A stretch of 7,914 bases of DNA from Candidatus Hydrogenedentota bacterium (lineage in GTDB: Bacteria > Hydrogenedentota > Hydrogenedentia > Hydrogenedentiales > CAITNO01). This document shows positions 5,910 to 7,914 of the stretch, in pieces. The DNA lies in contig CAIXUF010000675.1 of the NCBI GenBank assembly GCA_903922535.1, positions 1 to 7,914 of the forward strand. Direction: 5' to 3'. The notes under the pieces are model-generated. The model saw only the letters and a list, made by a program, of their open reading frames with translations, did no database searches and was not told the origin of the DNA. Made by a program: the position numbers and the translations under genes. The first letter of the stretch is position 1; every line of letters begins with the position of its first letter.

Positions 5910-7244
5910 ATGGTACTTTCACGCCGGGACTGGCTGCGGAACACGGGAGCGGGACTGGCCGCCGCATGGACGGCGGCCGCATGGGGCGGCGACATGCCGA
6001 AGGTGACGCGGCCGCGCGCCACGTCGGGCGACAAGGCGGTGGAGCCGGCGTGGGATGAGCGCCTCGTCATGACGGTCGGCCCGAAAGAGGCCGACCTTGT
6101 CGGCACGACGGACCGGGTCCTTCAGGCGGCGGTCGATTACGTTGTGCGGCTGGGCGGCGGTACGGTGAAGATCCTGCCGGGCGAATACCGGCTGCGCAAC
6201 GCCGTGCGGATTCAATCCGGTGTGCGGCTGCTGGGCAGCGGGGAAGAGAGCGTGCTGGTCAAGGAAGCCTCGGCCGAGACGACGCTTGCCGCCGATTCGG
6301 ACTGGTATGACCAGGAAATCACGCTGGAGAACCCGGACGGCTTCCGCGTCGGCGACGGGGTGGTGCTGATCACGAAGAATCCGAACGACGGCGGGCGCGA
6401 CGTGTCCAAGCACACGCTGATCGCGCGCAGCGGCAACCGGTTCAAGCTGGACAAGGCGCCGCGCATGAACTACTGGAAAGAGATGAAGCCGACGGTCGCC
6501 ACGCTGTTCCCCATGATTACCGCCGAGGAGACGGCGGACTTCGCGAGTGAGGACCTGGTACTCGACGGCAACCGCGCGAACAACGACAACCTCGACGGAA
6601 ATTATGCGGGATGCATCTGGTTGCAGGATTGCAGCCGCGTGCGCATCCACGGCGTGACGGCGCGCAACTACAACGGCGACGGCATCAGTTGGCAAATCTG
6701 CCACGACGTGTCGGTGGAGGACTGTCACAGTCACGACAACGCCGGACTGGGCCTGCATCCGGGTTCGGGATCGCAGCGGCCGGTCATCCGCAACAACCGC
6801 ATCGAGCACAATTCCATCGGCATCTTCTTCTGCTGGGGAACGAAGTACGGGTTGGCCGAGATGAACCGTATTGCCGACAATTCGGACTGCGGCGTTTCCA
6901 TCGGCCACCGCGACGACGAGAACATCGTGCGCGACAACGAAATCCTGCGCAGCGGCAAGACGGGGCTGTTGTTCCGTCCCGAGCGCGGCGAGGGCTACAC
7001 CGCCAAAGGCAACCTCGTTGAGAACAACCGCATCGTCGACAGCGGCAACGAGGAAGGCATCGCCGTGGACATCCAGGGCGTGACGGCGGGCAACACGCTT
7101 GCCCGCAATGAAATCCGCGAGATGCGTGGCCCGGCAAAGCGCACCGGGATACGCATCGGTGCCGACACGGGCGAGAACGCGCTCCAGGACAACACGGTGG
7201 AGGGTTTCGCGACGGCGGTGCAGGACCTGCGGGGAAAGAAATAG
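5910..7244 (+). CDS. Tat-exported right-handed parallel beta-helix protein (pectate-lyase-like superfamily)
   Basis: A 444-residue protein. The ATG at 5910 follows GAGAAGG (5894-5900), which overlaps the previous stop, at a 9-base spacer; an open frame continuing upstream to 5220 is a shadow of the preceding gene. Residues 4-9, SRRDWL, are a twin-arginine motif (Trp at the usual Phe position), followed by an Ala-rich hydrophobic stretch to about residue 27. Residues 65-120 match the start of pectate-lyase-3-type helices: L-Q-A-A-V-D-Y, LGGGTVKILPGEYRL (81-95), then V-R-L-L-G-S-G. From about 216 onward there are beta-helix coils with N-x-I-x-x-N/S rungs. DNAGLGLHPGSGSQRP (276-291) is the most distinctive motif, near D271, H273 and H275. 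Likely a polysaccharide lyase, hydrolase or epimerase acting with the barrel protein encoded 14 bases upstream. Tat export suggests folding before export, perhaps with a metal; the activity itself is not determinable. Confidence 0.85.
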   Translation: MVLSRRDWLRNTGAGLAAAWTAAAWGGDMPKVTRPRATSGDKAVEPAWDERLVMTVGPKEADLVGTTDRVLQAAVDYVVRLGGGTVKILPGEYRLRNAVRIQSGVRLLGSGEESVLVKEASAETTLAADSDWYDQEITLENPDGFRVGDGVVLITKNPNDGGRDVSKHTLIARSGNRFKLDKAPRMNYWKEMKPTVATLFPMITAEETADFASEDLVLDGNRANNDNLDGNYAGCIWLQDCSRVRIHGVTARNYNGDGISWQICHDVSVEDCHSHDNAGLGLHPGSGSQRPVIRNNRIEHNSIGIFFCWGTKYGLAEMNRIADNSDCGVSIGHRDDENIVRDNEILRSGKTGLLFRPERGEGYTAKGNLVENNRIVDSGNEEGIAVDIQGVTAGNTLARNEIREMRGPAKRTGIRIGADTGENALQDNTVEGFATAVQDLRGKK

Positions 7245-7275
7245 GCTCCCAAGTGCCGCCCTGTTTCGGAAGCGC

Positions 7276-7311
7276 ATGGGTCCCATTCGTCTCATACGTT
7301 CCATAGGCACC
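7276..7311. repeat. Degenerate 9-bp tandem repeat downstream of the beta-helix gene
   Basis: Four consecutive 9-mers are visible: ATGGGTCCC (7276), ATTCGTCTC (7285), ATACGTTCC (7294) and ATAGGCACC (7303). They share AT at positions 1-2, S (C or G) at 4, G at 5 except in the last, and C at 9. On the other strand this reads as the 'GGGAC-NTATGGGAC' kind of intergenic repeat that I recall from PVC-type genomes. It starts 31 bases after the preceding stop. It is noncoding here; reading it as protein gives a Met/Arg-rich artefact. Confidence 0.6.
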
Positions 7312-7456
7312 ACGCCATATTCTGTAAGTGCCTGTGCTGTGACAAATTGGCTTTCAGCCGATGTTAACGAAAATGGAGCCTTGTGTTAACAAAGTGTCTT
7401 TTTCCCAGTCTTTGCGCAATCCCGTCACCGCTCTCAGATTCAAGTGCCTCGACAGG

Positions 7457-7804
7457 CTATCTATTCTTGGCCGCGTTGGTGGCTAGTATCTCCTCCATTT
7501 CCTCGTTATACGCCCGGAAATACTCATTTTCACCCACTTCCATTGGTTCCGCAAATTCCGCTAACCTACGGAATATATTGTCGTCACCATAGGGTGATTG
7601 TAATGCAACCACCTTCACGCCACATCGAGTCGAGTCAGACAAAGCTGAGCGTCTTCCATTCTGTCGGGCATGATGGGTCAATTCCCTTCGCCAATACTCA
7701 CGTTCAAGCAAAAGGTATCCCGCTACGCATATGCAGCCGAACGCCATAAGTCTGCTGACCCATCCGGGCTTTGGTTTTAGAAAGACGGCCACTCTATCCA
7801 GCAT
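7457..7804 (-). CDS. Hypothetical small single-pass membrane protein
   Basis: 115 residues on the minus strand. The ATG at 7804-7802 is preceded by TTAAGGAA (7820-7813) with an 8-base spacer, and the stop is TAG at 7459-7457. One membrane helix is visible at about residues 19-33 (LMAFGCICVAGYLLL), flanked by Lys/Arg on both sides, so topology is unclear. The remaining 80 residues are soluble: a basic segment (about 35-60), then an acidic, probably helical C-terminus with many Glu and Asn. No family was recognised. It lies 12 bases after the stop of the recombinase-like gene, and its ribosome binding site overlaps that stop, so the two are likely co-transcribed. Its GC content is visibly below that of the large plus-strand genes, which fits acquired DNA. 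Confidence 0.6.
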   Translation of the reverse strand: MLDRVAVFLKPKPGWVSRLMAFGCICVAGYLLLEREYWRRELTHHARQNGRRSALSDSTRCGVKVVALQSPYGDDNIFRRLAEFAEPMEVGENEYFRAYNEEMEEILATNAAKNR

Positions 7805-7816
7805 CTTGTCTATTCC

Positions 7817-7914
7817 TTAACCGAGTTCCACGCTCTCCCCTAGATATTCCTGCATGAGCGTCGCATGATGCCGTCGGTATATCGCGGGCGATTTCCCCAT
7901 AAGTGCCGAAGTCA
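7817..7914 (-). CDS. C-terminal fragment of a probable tyrosine-recombinase-like protein (5' end outside window)
   Basis: The last 31 codons run from the right edge to TAA at 7819-7817; this frame is too short for most ORF callers. The translated end contains ALMGKSPAIYRRHHATLMQE. This resembles the final part of phage-type integrases, where M-G-H/N-S-P-A is followed at +10 from the Gly by the catalytic Tyr in an R-H-Y context. Here the +10 residue is His (codon CAT), one base from TAT. If the match holds, the protein is an inactive integrase, uses a different residue, or carries an error. The closely coupled small membrane gene and the low-GC composition fit the edge of a mobile element. With so few residues visible, the family call is tentative, but the open frame abutting a ribosome binding site supports a real gene. 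Confidence 0.5.
   Translation of the reverse strand, partial: TSALMGKSPAIYRRHHATLMQEYLGESVELG

Noticed and set aside
3640..5982. 780-codon open frame on the minus strand
   Set aside because: It is a shadow of the secreted barrel gene, with biased Arg/Leu/Val/His composition, no signal or domain pattern, and overlap of the repeat-bearing gap.
5919..7313. 464-codon open frame on the minus strand
   Set aside because: It is a shadow of the beta-helix gene; its N-terminus is the 9-bp repeat read as Met/Arg codons.

Overview
The window is a GC-rich bacterial segment that looks like part of a carbohydrate-degradation region. No marker gene is present, so the taxon is an inference. Large secreted barrel proteins, a Tat-exported beta-helix protein, an anti-sigma-like protein fragment and short-period noncoding repeats (9 bp and 10 bp) together suggest a Planctomycetes/Verrucomicrobia/Lentisphaerae-type or Hydrogenedentes-like organism.

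Layout. Positions 1-665 hold the 3' part of a gene entering from the left. It encodes an anti-sigma-factor-like extracytoplasmic domain and a long Pro/Glu/Thr/Val-rich tail. Two GC-rich hairpins follow (683-729). A 703-residue Sec-secreted protein (752-2863) comes next, with a glycoside-hydrolase-like barrel, a beta-sandwich, a CBM-like module and an unassigned C-terminal beta domain. A small membrane-anchored protein (2886-3362) is closely spaced behind it. Its soluble part resembles an acyl-carrier-protein fold that has Asn where the phosphopantetheine Ser should be. Its base composition is visibly lower in GC than its neighbours.

Positions 3363-3738 are noncoding. They carry a 10-bp-period tandem repeat, a 15-bp perfect inverted repeat of the dispersed REP/MITE-like kind, and a possible promoter. 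This leads into a two-gene unit. The first gene (3739-5895) is a 718-residue Sec-secreted protein with a (beta/alpha)-barrel and a GATase-like domain of the kind found in GH42 enzymes. The second (5910-7244), 14 bases further on, is a Tat-exported right-handed beta-helix protein of the pectate-lyase-like superfamily. They probably act together outside the cytoplasm on an unidentified polysaccharide. Both seem to belong to conserved families with no function that I can name.

After a degenerate 9-bp tandem repeat (7276-7311), the composition falls again and the strand switches. A 115-residue single-pass membrane protein (7457-7804, minus) lies 12 bases downstream of a gene that runs off the right edge. 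The visible 31-residue C-terminus of that gene resembles a tyrosine recombinase in which His stands where the nucleophilic Tyr is expected. This end may therefore be the edge of a mobile or decaying element.

No tRNA, rRNA, CRISPR array or complete insertion sequence was seen. The very long antisense open frames opposite the large genes are composition artefacts.
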